A stretch of DNA of 64,000 bases from CAWAMR01 sp963783095 (lineage in GTDB: Bacteria > Planctomycetota > Planctomycetia > Gemmatales > Gemmataceae), in contig CAWAMR010000004.1 of the NCBI GenBank assembly GCA_963783095.1, forward strand, positions 124,001-188,000, read 5' to 3'. Position 1 is the first letter of the stretch, and every line of letters begins with the position of its first letter. This document shows positions 10,081-19,270 of the stretch, one piece after another. A program made the translations under genes and the position numbers. The notes under the pieces were generated by a model. That model was given only the letters and a program-made list of their open reading frames with translations. It made no database searches and was not told where the DNA came from.

Positions 10081-10899
10081 TCAGTTCAAGCCGCTGGTGA
10101 TCTGTCCCGTCGAAAGATATTCTCGTACGATGCATAGCGCTGCTTTTCGAGTAATGACCGTTGATTTCGGCGTCTCCCAGGCCTCGCAGTTCCATATGGA
10201 GAACGATACCCACTCTTCTTCAGTCGGGTCGTAACAACCTGAAAACTTCTCAGGTGTATTCGAGTCCGCCAAGTAACTCACAACAGTTTGTTCCTGATCG
10301 TTGGTTGCACATTGCAAAATATCTCCCTCGTATCGTGTGATTCGAAGATAAGTACTGACCTTACCCCATTGCGATTCGATTAGTTTTGTTCCTGCTTCAG
10401 GAGATGAAATGGCGAAATCACTTTGCCCAATTGTGATTAGCCAACTTGCATAGCCTCCAAGACTTACCCAAACGTCTCGGTGCAATTTTGGCTGAATGTG
10501 ATAGCGCAACATAAGGCAATGGTGCGAGACAGGTCCAAAGATAACCATTATTCCCTTCCCCATGTATCGAAATATCTCGGTCATCTCATCGCGGGCAAAT
10601 AAATGAATTGAACTTAACGATTTGGAAGGTTGAAGAAGGAATGGATCGCATCCCAAGAATGAGAGGTTCCACTTATCCAATTTGGAGTACCAACATAGTG
10701 TATCCGGCAATGACAAATATGGAAAATCAGCATGAATCGGTGACGACCATGATGGTGGAGTGCGAAGTCGTGCGAATAGGTGCATGCCAATATCATTTTC
10801 GATCAGCTTTGCATCCGAATCGGCATAAATCAGCGAGGACGAGTTGGCACTCGACACATCGGCTTCCGAACACTCATCGTACAAATTGTACATGGTCAC
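10081..10899 (-). CDS. Hypothetical protein, weakly Imm1-like C-terminus
   Basis: A 272-residue soluble-looking protein with no signal peptide or membrane segment. I do not recognise the bulk of it. The last 35 residues (KAALCIVREYLSTGQ preceded by a Trp-rich stretch) faintly recall Imm1-family immunity proteins, which end in a conserved helix and G-x-P/T turn, but this is not enough for an assignment. The gene is visibly more AT-rich than its neighbours and is bracketed by two long inverted repeats (9928-9988 and 10943-11007), which suggests lateral acquisition. A start somewhat downstream of 10899 is possible. Confidence 0.5.
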   Translation of the reverse strand: MTMYNLYDECSEADVSSANSSSLIYADSDAKLIENDIGMHLFARLRTPPSWSSPIHADFPYLSLPDTLCWYSKLDKWNLSFLGCDPFLLQPSKSLSSIHLFARDEMTEIFRYMGKGIMVIFGPVSHHCLMLRYHIQPKLHRDVWVSLGGYASWLITIGQSDFAISSPEAGTKLIESQWGKVSTYLRITRYEGDILQCATNDQEQTVVSYLADSNTPEKFSGCYDPTEEEWVSFSIWNCEAWETPKSTVITRKAALCIVREYLSTGQITSGLN

Positions 10900-10942
10900 T
10901 CGCCTGGGATTGGAGCGGCAGGTTGGGGAGATTTGAGGTCGT

Positions 10943-11007
10943 GGGCAGGGAAACCCAGCCCCTACAAGGCATTGGTAGAAGCTTGTAGGGGCTGGGTTTC
11001 CCTGCCC
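10943..11007. repeat. 26-bp perfect inverted repeat
   Basis: Arms 10943-10968 (GGGCAGGGAAACCCAGCC...) and 10982-11007 are exact reverse complements around a 13-base loop. The gap 10900-11120 holds nothing else that I can identify. It sits between the convergent-free ends of the hypothetical gene start and the helicase stop, so a role as an insertion scar or mobile palindrome is as likely as termination. Confidence 0.85.
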
Positions 11008-11120
11008 AAGGCCCCCGTTTCCCTAGCTTTCACGCGATTTCCTTAACTTGATGCCATTGGGCTTCCGAAGAGACGCCCACCCTACGAGTCAGGGCGGGTT
11101 CAACATCACCAGATTGCGTG

Positions 11121-13373
11121 TCACCTCCTCTTCACAATCTTCAATTGCACCTTCGACGCAACAAAAATTTTCTCCCCGCCGACCGCAAAGCGGATCTTGA
11201 CTTTCCGCATCGCTCCGAAGCCATTAACCTCGGTGATTTTCCCGATCCCATAACTGGGATGCTGAACAACTTGTTCCGCTTCAAACTCATCCGGATTGGT
11301 CGATGTCCCGCCGCCGAAGGGAACCACAGGCCGGGCCGGCTTCATCGGCGGTAGGGCGACCCCGGTATCCACCCACGCGGCCGAGGCCGCTTTGCTCCCA
11401 CCGCGGAAGGAATCCATGGCCTCGCGATACCCAGCTGCGTTGGAAAGGTCGACGCTCTCGACCTCGGCCGGCAGTTCGTCCAGAAACATGCTCGGCATGC
11501 CGTACAGCGTTTGGCCGCGGAATTCGCGCATTCTGGCATGGCATAGATAAAGCTCCTTCATCGCGCGCGTGATGCCCACAAATGCGAGCCGGCGTTCTTC
11601 TTCAACATCCTCGACTTTTTCCAGGCTCCGCTCATGGGGTAACATCCCTTGTTCCATGGCCAGCATGTAAACGATGGGAAACTCCAGCCCTTTTGCCGAG
11701 TGCAAGGTCATGACGGACACACAGGCCTGCCGTTCGTCCCAGCCATCGACATCACTGGCGAGAGTGATCTGCTCGAGGAAATCGCCGATCGTTGCCTCCG
11801 GTTTCTCGGTACTAAACTGCTTCGCAGCGGTGATGAACTCCTCGATGTTGGCGAGCCGATCTTGATCTTCGTTGTCGCTGGATGTTTTCAGCATGGCCCG
11901 GTAGCCGGTGCGGTCGAGAACCTCGCGCATGACCGCTTCGGGAGGCTGCTCGACGACGCTGCGCAATTCGGTCATCAACTTGTGAAAGCTTCGCAATCCG
12001 AGCGCAGCTTTGCCCTTGATTGCGCTCACTTTGTGGACTTCAGCGCAGGCCGCCAGGAGATTCAGACCGGCCTCTTCAGCGAATGTCTGCAAATGATCGA
12101 GTGAGACTTTGCCGATGCCGCGCGGCGGCTCGTTGACGATCCTCATGAACGAAAGATTATCTTGCGGGTTCACAAGAAGTCGAAGATAGGCCATGACATC
12201 CTTGTTTTCCTTGCGATCGAAGAACGCCAGTCCCTTGACGATCTGGTAAGGAACGCCGTACTTCAGGAAGGCCGATTCAAGCGTTCGCGACAGCGCGTTG
12301 ATGCGCAGAAATATGGCAAAATCGCGATATGAATGCTGTTTGGCAACGACCGCTTCCTTGATGCGCTTCACGACTTGGTCGGCTTCGTCCAGGCCGGTAT
12401 CGAAGGTCAAGACGCGAACGGGTTCCCCCTCTGGACCATCCGAGACCAACGACTTTTTCTTGCGCTGCTTGTTGTGTTCGATGAGCCTGTTCGCCGCGCG
12501 CAGAATCGCCAGCGAACTGCGATAATTCTTTTCGAGCGTGATGATGCGCGCATCCGGAAAATCTTTTTCGAAGTCGAGGATATTTCGGATGTCGGCGTTG
12601 CGCCATTTATAAATGCTTTGATCGGGATCGCCTACCACGCACAGGTTGCGCTGGTCGACGGAAAGACGTTTGGCGATTTCGTACTGCGCCTGGTTGGTAT
12701 CCTGATATTCATCGATCAGGACGAAGCGAAAGCGCTGGTCAAGTTCCGCACGGAGTTCCTCGTTGTGACGCAGCGCCATCGCGGGCAAATACAATAAATC
12801 GTCGAAGTCCATCGCACTGGAGCTTCGCAGCTTTTTCTCGTAGAGCGCATAAACCTGAGCAACGGTTTTGGCAAAGAAATCGGTTGCGGTCGCTTCGAAT
12901 TTCGCGGGCGTGAGCAGTTGATTTTTGGCCTTGCTGATCGCGCCGCCAATGCGATCGGGAGTGAATTTGACGTTGTCCATTCCCGATGCGTCGAGGGCAT
13001 TCTTGATGATCTTGTTCCGGTCGTCGGTATCGTAGATCGTGAAGTTGCGATCCAAGCCGAGCCGATCGGCAAATTGCCGCAGGAGCCTGGCACCAAGACT
13101 GTGAAAAGTGCTGACCCACACCCGGTTGCCGGGCACGAGCGCTTCGACCCGTTGCCGCATCTCGGCCGCCGCTTTATTGGTAAATGTGATCGCAAGAATA
13201 TTGGAGGCTCGCACCCCCTGTTGAAGAAGCCAGGCGACCCGGCGCGTGATGACGCGCGTTTTGCCGGAGCCCGCCCCGGCGAGGATCAAGAGAGGGCCTT
13301 CAAAATGAGTGGCGGCTTCTTGTTGAGCAAATGTGAGATCGGTTAGCAGATCCTTGCCTTGATGTTCCGGCAT
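11121..13373 (-). CDS. pcrA: ATP-dependent 3'-5' DNA helicase PcrA/UvrD
   Basis: An SF1A helicase of about 750 residues, acting in repair and in removing RecA or stalled polymerase from DNA. Helicase motifs run in order: Q-motif LTFAQQEAA, motif I GAGSGKT (residues 33-39), motif Ia ITFTNKAAAEM, motif II DEYQDTN (221-227), motif III GDPDQSIYKWRNA, motif V TLHSAKGLEFP and motif VI AFVGITRAM. The C-terminus (EAEQVVQHPSYGIGKITEV to the end) is the Tudor-like PcrA tail that contacts RNA polymerase. The start at 13373 is placed where homology begins; an in-frame ATG at 13412 would add 13 unrelated residues. Gene intact. Confidence 0.95.
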   Translation of the reverse strand: MPEHQGKDLLTDLTFAQQEAATHFEGPLLILAGAGSGKTRVITRRVAWLLQQGVRASNILAITFTNKAAAEMRQRVEALVPGNRVWVSTFHSLGARLLRQFADRLGLDRNFTIYDTDDRNKIIKNALDASGMDNVKFTPDRIGGAISKAKNQLLTPAKFEATATDFFAKTVAQVYALYEKKLRSSSAMDFDDLLYLPAMALRHNEELRAELDQRFRFVLIDEYQDTNQAQYEIAKRLSVDQRNLCVVGDPDQSIYKWRNADIRNILDFEKDFPDARIITLEKNYRSSLAILRAANRLIEHNKQRKKKSLVSDGPEGEPVRVLTFDTGLDEADQVVKRIKEAVVAKQHSYRDFAIFLRINALSRTLESAFLKYGVPYQIVKGLAFFDRKENKDVMAYLRLLVNPQDNLSFMRIVNEPPRGIGKVSLDHLQTFAEEAGLNLLAACAEVHKVSAIKGKAALGLRSFHKLMTELRSVVEQPPEAVMREVLDRTGYRAMLKTSSDNEDQDRLANIEEFITAAKQFSTEKPEATIGDFLEQITLASDVDGWDERQACVSVMTLHSAKGLEFPIVYMLAMEQGMLPHERSLEKVEDVEEERRLAFVGITRAMKELYLCHARMREFRGQTLYGMPSMFLDELPAEVESVDLSNAAGYREAMDSFRGGSKAASAAWVDTGVALPPMKPARPVVPFGGGTSTNPDEFEAEQVVQHPSYGIGKITEVNGFGAMRKVKIRFAVGGEKIFVASKVQLKIVKRR

Positions 13374-13501
13374 CGCGGTGTCCTGTACCTGTGAGGAAAT
13401 GATTGCCCGCACTGGGAATTTGCGTCATCATGAATGAAATTGTATTGTAGCCGGATCGCAGCGAGTTGCGTAGCTCCACCGGCGGGTTCTGGAGAAAGGA
13501 C

Positions 13502-13882
13502 ATGGAAATCGCGGGAATCGGCACCGAGATCGTGGAATGCCTGCGGATTCGCCGCATGATCGAAGATCACGGCGAACAATTTCTTCGACGTGTTTTCACG
13601 GATGAAGAAATAAGATTCTGCCAGACGCGCCGGCACGCAACCGAACATTTCGCAGCGCGCTGGGCGGCCAAGGAGGCGGTGTTCAAGGCGCTAGGCACCA
13701 GTGGTCGAAACGGAATATGGACCGACATCGAAACCAAGATTGTCGGGACCGGCTCGATGAAGGCCAATCTCGGCGGCACCACCCATGAGATCATGGAAGC
13801 GCGCGGCATCCGAGAAGTTTTGTTGACGATGGCGTTTTGCCGGGCCTACGCCACGGCGACGGCCATCGCGCTTCGGAAGTGA
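13502..13882 (+). CDS. acpS: holo-[acyl-carrier-protein] synthase
   Basis: A 126-residue 4'-phosphopantetheinyl transferase that loads coenzyme A's phosphopantetheine onto acyl carrier protein. The first family motif reads GIGTEIVE, with E9 at the place where most homologues have the magnesium-binding Asp. The second is FAARWAAKEAVFKAL (K57/E58 the expected catalytic/metal residues). GGAGAAAGG immediately precedes the ATG at 13502, which decides this start over 13466. The pcrA gene starts divergently at 13373, leaving a 128-base spacer. Confidence 0.93.
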   Translation: MEIAGIGTEIVECLRIRRMIEDHGEQFLRRVFTDEEIRFCQTRRHATEHFAARWAAKEAVFKALGTSGRNGIWTDIETKIVGTGSMKANLGGTTHEIMEARGIREVLLTMAFCRAYATATAIALRK

Positions 13883-13910
13883 GACAGCCAATAAGGCCTT
13901 GGGGCCGTTC

Positions 13911-13958
13911 GTAGTTCCGCCTTTAGGCGGTCCTTATTCCGCCTAAAGGCGGAACTAC
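13911..13958. repeat. 20-bp perfect inverted repeat with nested hairpins
   Basis: Arms 13911-13930 and 13939-13958 are exact complements and extend imperfectly to about 13905-13964. Each arm holds its own palindrome (CCGCCT-TT-AGGCGG), the same nested design as the repeat at 9928 although the sequences differ. Apart from this element, the interval 13883-14104 shows no gene or clear terminator. Confidence 0.9.
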
Positions 13959-14104
13959 AAACGGTTGCTCCCGCGGACACTGAGCAATCCTTCTCGCTCT
14001 AGAGCGGCAAATGAGGAAAGTTGGCTTCTTCGAGCTATTTACATTCTACCCAGCTACGATGATAACAACGTCATAATGGATCCCTCCCGTCACGAGTACT
14101 CCTC

Positions 14105-15853
14105 ATGACTCCGCTTCGAAAAATCCTGGCCTCCTGCTGTCTGTTGACCTTCTTTTCGCCCGTTGTGGCGCAACCCAAGGCAGATCTCCTCAAGGTCGTC
14201 TTGATCGGCGATTCGATTCGCCTGGGATATGTTCCGATCGTGGCCAAAAAACTCGCGGATCGGATGGAGATTATCAGCACCAGCGAAAATGGTGCGGACA
14301 GTGCCAATGTGCTCAAGCATCTCGATGAATGGGTTATCAAGGTCAACCCTGCCCTCGTTCACATCAATTGCGGGTTGCACGACCTTAAAAAAGATCGCAA
14401 GACTGAGACATTCCAGGTATCGCTCGCCGACTATGAAGCGAATCTCAAAAAAATCGTCGCCCGAATCCAGAACGAGACGAAAGCCAGGATCATCTTTGCC
14501 TCAACCACGCCGATCATTGATGATCGACATGCCAATCGCAAGGCGAATTTCGATCGCTTCGAGGCCGATGTTCGACGATTCAACGAGATTGCCCTTCGCG
14601 TCATGGCCGATGCCAATATCCCGGTCAATGACTTGCACGCCATCGTGGAACTCGCCGGCCCGGCAGACCTGCTCAGCAGCGACGGCACTCACTATACGCC
14701 GAATGGTTACGAAAAACTTGCCGATGCCTGTATCGATTCGCTGACCCGGCACGGGTTGATCCAGCGCAATACGCCCAAGGCAATCAACGCCGGCCGGGTC
14801 AAGCAATCGATCGAGGAGTACACGAAGGCGGAAGCAGATCGGGACGCGGCCGTGCCAGCATTCTTCAAGGCAATCCAGGCCCCCGAATTACCGATCCCCA
14901 AGGATGCCGAGGCCTGGGACAAGCAGCGAGTTACCTTGAAGAAAAACGTCGTTGCATCGTTGGGAGATTTGCCGGCGCGACCCCAAAAGCAGAAAGTCAG
15001 ACTCGTGTGTCTGGAACAATGGCCGGGTTTTCGGCTCGAAAAACGCTTCATCGACAACGAGGCAGGAAACGAAATCCCGGTGCTGTTACTCATCCCGGAA
15101 AAACGGATGAAATCGGCTCCGGCAATTCTTTGGCTGCATTCCTCGAGCGCCAACACCACCGATTTGCTTACCCCCAATCGAAATGGCGGCGCGGAGCCTT
15201 TGGGCATCACGCTTGTCAAGAAGGGATACGTCGTGTTGGGACTCGACAACTGGTGGCATGGCGATCGCGCTGGGACGGGTCCGGGTGGTGCCAAAGAGCT
15301 TGGCAACGACGAACAGCAGAGCCTGCACAAAGTTCAGTTGTGGCTGGGGCGGACATTGTGGGGAATGTTTGTTCGCGACGATCAAATTGCCCTGGATTAT
15401 CTGTGCAGTAGACCGGAAGTGGATGCCAAACGGATCGGGGCCACGGGCATGAGCATGGGCAGCACCCGCGCCTGGTGGCTGGCAGCTGTGGACGATCGCA
15501 TCGCCTGCACGGTTGGCGTGGCCTGCTTGACGCGCTATACGAATCTGATCGCGCACGGTCAGACCCGGCAACATGGCGTCTACTATTACGTCAACGGGTT
15601 ACTCAAGCATTGCGATACCGAGGGGGTAATCGCCCTGATTGCACCCCGGCCCTTTCTGGCGTTGACCGGCGAACTGGATCCGGGGTCGCCGGCGGATGGA
15701 ATCAAGATAATCGAGGAAAAAGCGGGCGGAGTCTATAGCGCGATCGGTGCCAAGGACAGATTCCGGAGCATCCGCTACCCGGAGTTGGGGCACACTCATA
15801 CGGCCGAGATGCGCGAAGAGACATTAAAATGGTTCGAGCGCTGGTTGAAGTGA
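14105..15853 (+). CDS. Secreted two-domain esterase: SGNH/GDSL hydrolase fused to alpha/beta hydrolase
   Basis: After a signal peptide (residues 1-23, ending VVAQ), an SGNH domain covers about 28-220: block I GDSIRLG with S37, block III HINCGLHD with N88, and block V SSDGTHYTPNGY with D193 and H196. From about 260 an alpha/beta-hydrolase domain of the acetyl-xylan-esterase/dienelactone-hydrolase type follows, with nucleophile elbow TGMSMGS (S450), a probable acid in TGELDPGSP and histidine in ELGHTHT. Both active sites look complete. Such pairs are usual in polysaccharide deacetylation, so carbohydrate esterase action outside the cytoplasm is a reasonable inference; the substrate is unknown. 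Confidence 0.8.
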   Translation: MTPLRKILASCCLLTFFSPVVAQPKADLLKVVLIGDSIRLGYVPIVAKKLADRMEIISTSENGADSANVLKHLDEWVIKVNPALVHINCGLHDLKKDRKTETFQVSLADYEANLKKIVARIQNETKARIIFASTTPIIDDRHANRKANFDRFEADVRRFNEIALRVMADANIPVNDLHAIVELAGPADLLSSDGTHYTPNGYEKLADACIDSLTRHGLIQRNTPKAINAGRVKQSIEEYTKAEADRDAAVPAFFKAIQAPELPIPKDAEAWDKQRVTLKKNVVASLGDLPARPQKQKVRLVCLEQWPGFRLEKRFIDNEAGNEIPVLLLIPEKRMKSAPAILWLHSSSANTTDLLTPNRNGGAEPLGITLVKKGYVVLGLDNWWHGDRAGTGPGGAKELGNDEQQSLHKVQLWLGRTLWGMFVRDDQIALDYLCSRPEVDAKRIGATGMSMGSTRAWWLAAVDDRIACTVGVACLTRYTNLIAHGQTRQHGVYYYVNGLLKHCDTEGVIALIAPRPFLALTGELDPGSPADGIKIIEEKAGGVYSAIGAKDRFRSIRYPELGHTHTAEMREETLKWFERWLK

Positions 15854-15870
15854 CGATTTGGCGCTCGTTT

Positions 15871-15900
15871 AGGGCAAAACACCGGAGGGCAAAACACCGG
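15871..15900. repeat. 15-bp tandem duplication
   Basis: AGGGCAAAACACCGG occurs twice head to tail directly upstream of the next start codon (15911); the second copy runs into GAGAG, which may serve as ribosome binding site. Confidence 0.9.
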
Positions 15901-15910
15901 AGAGTCACCC

Positions 15911-16950
15911 ATGAATCCTCGCATTGAACTCCTGAATCTCCGTGACCGGCTGGAAGACACTCAAGGCTCCGCAGCATCCGAGCGCGCCATGCGCAGTATT
16001 GCCAATCGGGTTGCTCGAGCTGCTTTCAACGAGTTGCACCAACTGGACGATTCGTTCGATCACGTGGTCACCGGTCTGCTTGACGCCGAATCGCCTGCGA
16101 ATTCGGTTGCGGCAGGCCTGTTTGCCGCGAAGGCCGCGCCGCTGTTGAGCTTTTTGACCTGGGCACGTGCTCGAAATCGACAATTGGTGAGAGCAAGCAT
16201 ACCCAAATTGCACAAGTTGCGGCCGGGCGAATACCTCAAGGTCTGGGCTCTCGGAGCGTGTGCTGCTCTCATGGAGTCGAATGCTTACATTGCTGCACAA
16301 ACGCGCGGTTCTGGCTTATACCGAGATGAAGCGAGGCATCAGGAACCGGCAGTCGATCGACCGGATTCTGGCAACCTGTTTTCCTGAACCGTTGCTCCCA
16401 GCCCAAGCGCCCAGCAGTGATACGGATTTCATCTCTTTACTCTATGGGGTTTGGCGGCCCTTTCACACGGTACTTACCCAAGCTTCGGCCGAGCAACTCC
16501 CTGAAATTACATTGCGGCTATTGGACTTGCTGTTGGAATACCATCTACCCTTCGAAGGCTCACGCGAGGCCGTGCTGCTCGCTGATTTCGGTAAATGACA
16601 CGACCAAAAGATTCGGCATCCTGCCAACCGAAACACGGAGCCGGATGGAAAAGCTCCAAGAAGAAGTCGGGCACGAATTGCGGCAGGCTGCATGACGAAT
16701 TCCCCGACCTTTTTGATAGTCGGGAGTACGAGGTGGGAATCAGAGGAGCCGTCACGATTGCGATGCTCGCAATGGATGGGGCAGAGCCATTTGCAGCCTG
16801 CTGCTTGGCACTACGCGGCCTTCAAAGTTGCTTTGTCAACAAGAATTTCATCGCGACCTATGTTGAATTGCTGCAAATCATTAACGCGGCGTCGGCATCC
16901 GGTCCAGATGGACCGCAAGATTCACCAGCGCACCTTCGCGATCCCACCAT
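15911..16950 (+). CDS. Hypothetical helical protein, disrupted by several frame breaks
   Basis: Coding-like sequence passes through three frames. 15911 to about 16310 reads MNPRIELLNLRDRLE and a helical stretch. The second frame continues RAVLAYTEMKRGIRNRQ and ends ADFGK at 16598. After that come a third segment (TKRFGILPTETRSRMEKLQ) to 16695 and a fourth (EFPDLFDSREYEVGIRG) to roughly 16950. Taken together this would be one all-helical protein of about 340 residues. I do not recognise a family. An ATGA junction at 16595 could alternatively mark a separate gene. The 3' end converges on, and probably overlaps slightly, the histidine phosphatase gene. Boundaries are approximate. Confidence 0.4.
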
Positions 16951-17518
16951 GAAAATCAATGATGTTGATACCGGTGTTGTCGTGAGGCAGTCGGCGCGCG
17001 TAGCGAAGCGGCAGTCCCAGCCAGTGCGACAGTACCACCCGATTGGCGACTCCATGTCCGACCACCACCAACGTCTCTTTCGGATGGCCGGAGACCAGTC
17101 GGTCGAACACAGGGATCAGCCGATCGCGGACCTGAGTTAGGTTCTCCCCATTCAGGTAGCCGTGCTGTTCCGGATCGTCGTGAAAAGCAGCTGCACGCTT
17201 CCGGCCAGCACGACTCGATTTCCTCCCAGGTCAACCCGCCCCAGACGCCGACATCCACTTCGACCAATTCATTGATGATCTGCAAGGGAACCGATACTTC
17301 CGTTGCGATAATCTCACCGGTCCGTCGCGCTCGCTTCAACGGCGAACAAAAAGCACTGGCGATGGGAAAACCGCCGAGGAATTTCGCCGCTGCCTTGGCC
17401 TGCGATTCACCGATATCGGTCAACTCGCGCTGTCCTTGCGCATCCCCTGGATTGTGTACGGGCGCACGAGGTTTGCTGCGGTTGCACCGTGTCGGAGCAA
17501 TAGGAGCGTGGTTGGCAT
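16922..17518 (-). CDS. Histidine phosphatase (phosphoglycerate-mutase-like) family protein, frame-disrupted
   Basis: The N-terminus MPTTLLLLRHGATAAN contains the RHG phospho-histidine motif. The middle part has SPLKRARRTGEIIA, matching the family's second arginine block, and the C-terminal part has VVVGHGVANRVVL with the second catalytic histidine. The three parts lie in different frames, with breaks near 17440 and 17180. Members dephosphorylate sugars, nucleotide-pathway intermediates or phosphoproteins. Only 17 bases separate it from the radical SAM gene upstream, so it probably closes the sugar operon, where a sugar-phosphate phosphatase would be sensible; this role is inference. Confidence 0.65.
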
Positions 17519-17535
17519 GATTGTCTCTGCAGAAC

Positions 17536-19135
17536 TCACTCAGATTGCACGCGGGGCCAGCGAAATGAGTTCCCGGCGATCCGATTCCCTGGGGAGAAGG
17601 TCGTCCGGAACATCAGAGCGCCCGTAAGCAAGTCGCGCTCGAGTGGTTGACGGATCATCTGGCGAATGTGGGCAACCGTCTGCGCTCCGAATTTCTTCTC
17701 GATCATCTTGAGGTATTTTTCAGAAGAGTAATAAGTCTGAAAAGCCTCGTCGCGGAAGCGCAGCACTTCGCGGGCAGGGACATAGCGCGTCGGCAGCGGC
17801 AGGCAATCGCGCGAATGTTGCGAATAGCCGGTCCATTGTTCGGGCAACGGCAACCCCTGTTGAACTGCCAGCGTGTAAAGCGGCGATCCGGGATAAGCCA
17901 TTGCGGAGTAAAAATTGGCGAACTCGCAGTTGAGATCGAGAGCCATATCGAGAGTGGCCTGCATGGTGTCGTGATCGTCTTCGGGCAGGCCGAAAATGTA
18001 GTTGCCGATCACGATGAATCCCGGCGCTCGCGCACCTGGTCGATGACCCGGTACACCTCTTCCTGCCCAAAAGCCTTGTCGACGTCGGCACGGACACGTG
18101 CTGCGCCTGCCTCGATCCCGATGGCCAGCCAGTTGAACCCAGCCGCCTTCAGTTTGTCCAGCATGCCGTCCTTGATGGTGTCCACGCGCGTATACGCCCA
18201 GATATTCAGATCGTAGCCGCGCTCGATGATCCGGTCGCAAATACCCAAGACATGCCGGCGATTGAGTACGAACATCTCATCGGCGATCTTGATATTCCGC
18301 ACGCCGTAACTTGATTCACGAGGACGTCGATCTGGTCAATAACCTTGTCGGGACTCCAGGAGCGATAGCTGTTCACGGATGACTTGATCCCAGCGGCCTC
18401 CTCGCCGCTCTTGAACGGGGCCTGGATGCAGCAGAAGGAGCAATGATAGGGACAGCCGAGCGTTGTATAAATTGCTGCATAAGGTTGTCTGTTGCTCCCA
18501 TCGAGACAGTGCCAGTTGTGCGCGCGGTACTTGGGCATCGGCAGCAGATCCCAGGCAACCCTCGGCATTTCATCATCGAGGTTGGCTACCAGCGGCTTGC
18601 CGGGATTGTGGCGGATTCGGTCCTGGTCGCAATATACCAGTCCCGGGACTCGAGAGAACGCCGGAGCCCGTCTCTTGAGTGCTTCGACAAGACTCACCAG
18701 CGTGTAAAGTCCTTCACCCGATGCGACGAAATCCGCGGCTTCTTCCGTCAAGGTTCGCTCGGGCAAAGCGGCAACGTGCCCCCCGAGAAGAAGAACGGAC
18801 TGGTCCGGCGTCTTGGTCTTGATCGCGGAACAGACCTGACCCGATGCGGTCATGATTTGCGTTGAGGCACTGGGCTGATGTCCATAGACGACCACAGCTG
18901 CAAGCACCGCGTTGAAGTGTTTCACACAGTCGGCAACAATTTCCGGCCCAAGTCCATCAGCTTCGGCGTCAATGATCTCAACCGAGAGACCTCGTTGTCG
19001 ACAAAACATGGCCATTAAACCTGCCCAGACGGGGTTTTCGATCGCTGTGAGTTTCGCCCCCAGCGACTGGTATACCTGGGGTCGGCTGCATGGATTGATC
19101 AAAACAACATCGAGTTTCTTGGACGCTGTGCTCAT
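17536..19135 (-). CDS. B12-binding-type radical SAM protein (two frame breaks)
   Basis: The start MSTASKKLDVVLINPC at 19135 has GGGAG upstream. Residues 1-170 match the cobalamin-binding Rossmann-like domain seen in this class (VLLLGGHVAALPE, FVASGEGLYTLV). The radical SAM cluster motif is CPYHCSFCC (C-x3-C-x2-C), and the rest of the barrel continues in a second frame from about 18305 (NIKIADEMFVLNRRHV) and a third from about 18020 (GNYIFGLPEDDHDTM). Such enzymes do C-methylations, ring rearrangements and similar radical chemistry. In this operon a sugar-modifying step is plausible. About 135 bases with no feature separate it from the dehydratase gene. Confidence 0.75.
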
Positions 19136-19270
19136 AATGTGACTCCCATGATTTCGTCTTGTTAGAATCCGCTTGCGATTCCTATCCACAAAGAACTAAT
19201 AGCCGTTGGCCGTTACTCTCAGTCAACCCGGGTTCATCCCTTGCTTGCGCGTTGAGCTAACGAGACCTGG

